A stretch of DNA of 64,000 nucleotides from Tridacna crocea (Eukaryota > Mollusca > Bivalvia > Cardiida > Cardiidae): the NCBI GenBank assembly GCA_943736015.1, contig OX031064.1, forward strand, positions 40,227,361 to 40,291,360, written 5' to 3'. Below the pieces are notes generated by a model, which was given only the letters and a program-made list of their open reading frames with translations, was not told the DNA's origin and ran no database searches. Made by a program: the position numbers and the translations under genes. Positions 63,570 through 64,000 of this stretch are shown piece after piece; positions within the stretch are counted from its first letter, which is position 1; the number at the start of each line of letters is the position of its first letter.

Positions 63570-64000
63570 CTAAAGCCTGTCTCACACAGAACACGGTTGG
63601 GCACACGGTTCCAATACGGTATACTCGGTTATACACGGGTTGACTGGTACGAGTATTGAGCTCCAACCGTGTCTGGGGATGAGTTGGTACGATTTAGATT
63701 CGAATGTAGCACGAGTATGTACGAACAAAGTACGGATATACTCGGTCAAGCAAGGTTTGTCACGGTTTGAATACGATTTGCAAACGATTTTCATACGATT
63801 GTTGTACGGTTCCAAGTAAGGTCTAGTATGGTCTGTTACGGCCTAGTACAATTAAACACGACTTTTATTCGATTAACTGGACATTTACAGGGTTTACATA
63901 CGGTCCCACCGACTTTTGTTCGAGTTATGCTCGAATTATCACACATTCGTGTATGTTTTGATATAAATTGACTCGTTTTGATGGCTTGGCTTCATAAAGT
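63570..64000. repeat. Short-period ACGGTT/ACGATT repeat at the window edge
   Basis: Starts GCCTAAAGCCTGTCTCACAC, similar to GCCTAAAGCCCCTGTCTCAC at about 1813. Then ACGGTT, ACGATT and ACGAGT recur about every 10-15 bases. It may be one end of a foldback element that continues past 64000. Confidence 0.6.

Overview
This is nuclear genomic DNA of an animal, most likely a bivalve mollusc. It is AT-rich and has spliced exons with GT/AG borders, tRNA-derived SINEs, and elements with 156-166 bp tandem cores and ACGG-rich tails of the kind described in bivalves. There is no bacterial, phage or plasmid gene organisation. Species cannot be fixed from the sequence.

One protein-coding gene is supported: a K+-dependent Na+/Ca2+ exchanger (SLC24/NCKX family, closest by eye to NCKX5/SLC24A5) on the minus strand. 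Nine coding exons run from 62552 down to the stop codon at 27680-27682. All splice phases agree and together encode 486 residues. The first exon, with start codon and N terminus, was not found and probably lies beyond 64000. The ~1.46 kb of coding sequence is spread over ~35 kb.

Almost everything else is repeats. The dominant one is a ~220 bp non-autonomous element (called family A here) bordered by TTAA, with ends resembling CYCWTTACCA and a central hairpin of two 34-base arms around one base. About 47 complete or broken copies are present, plus sister families B (three copies) and C (one copy) with the same ends and different but still self-complementary hearts. Several copies share a TTAA, and one copy sits inside another with an exactly restorable TTAA target, so TTAA is very probably the duplicated target (piggyBac-like behaviour).

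Layout. 1-9.4 kb: foldback and palindromic repeats, no supported gene. 9.4-14.9 kb: family A copies, two opposed tRNA-like SINEs and a 0.7 kb foldback element. 15.2-20.9 kb: satellite-cored elements. 20.9-25.5 kb: low-repeat AT-rich DNA, then a CAGGG-ended element. 25.8-27.6 kb: a chain of family A copies next to the exchanger stop codon. 27.7-62.6 kb: the exchanger gene, its introns full of nested elements (Mutator-like, hAT-like, SINE, Helitron-like, possible Kolobok-like). 62.6-64 kb: a family C element, plain sequence, and a short-period repeat at the edge.

The main interest is the hairpin family itself: dozens of near-perfect intronic hairpins in both orientations, paired base changes between subfamilies, loss of single arms in some copies, and a readable order of insertion.
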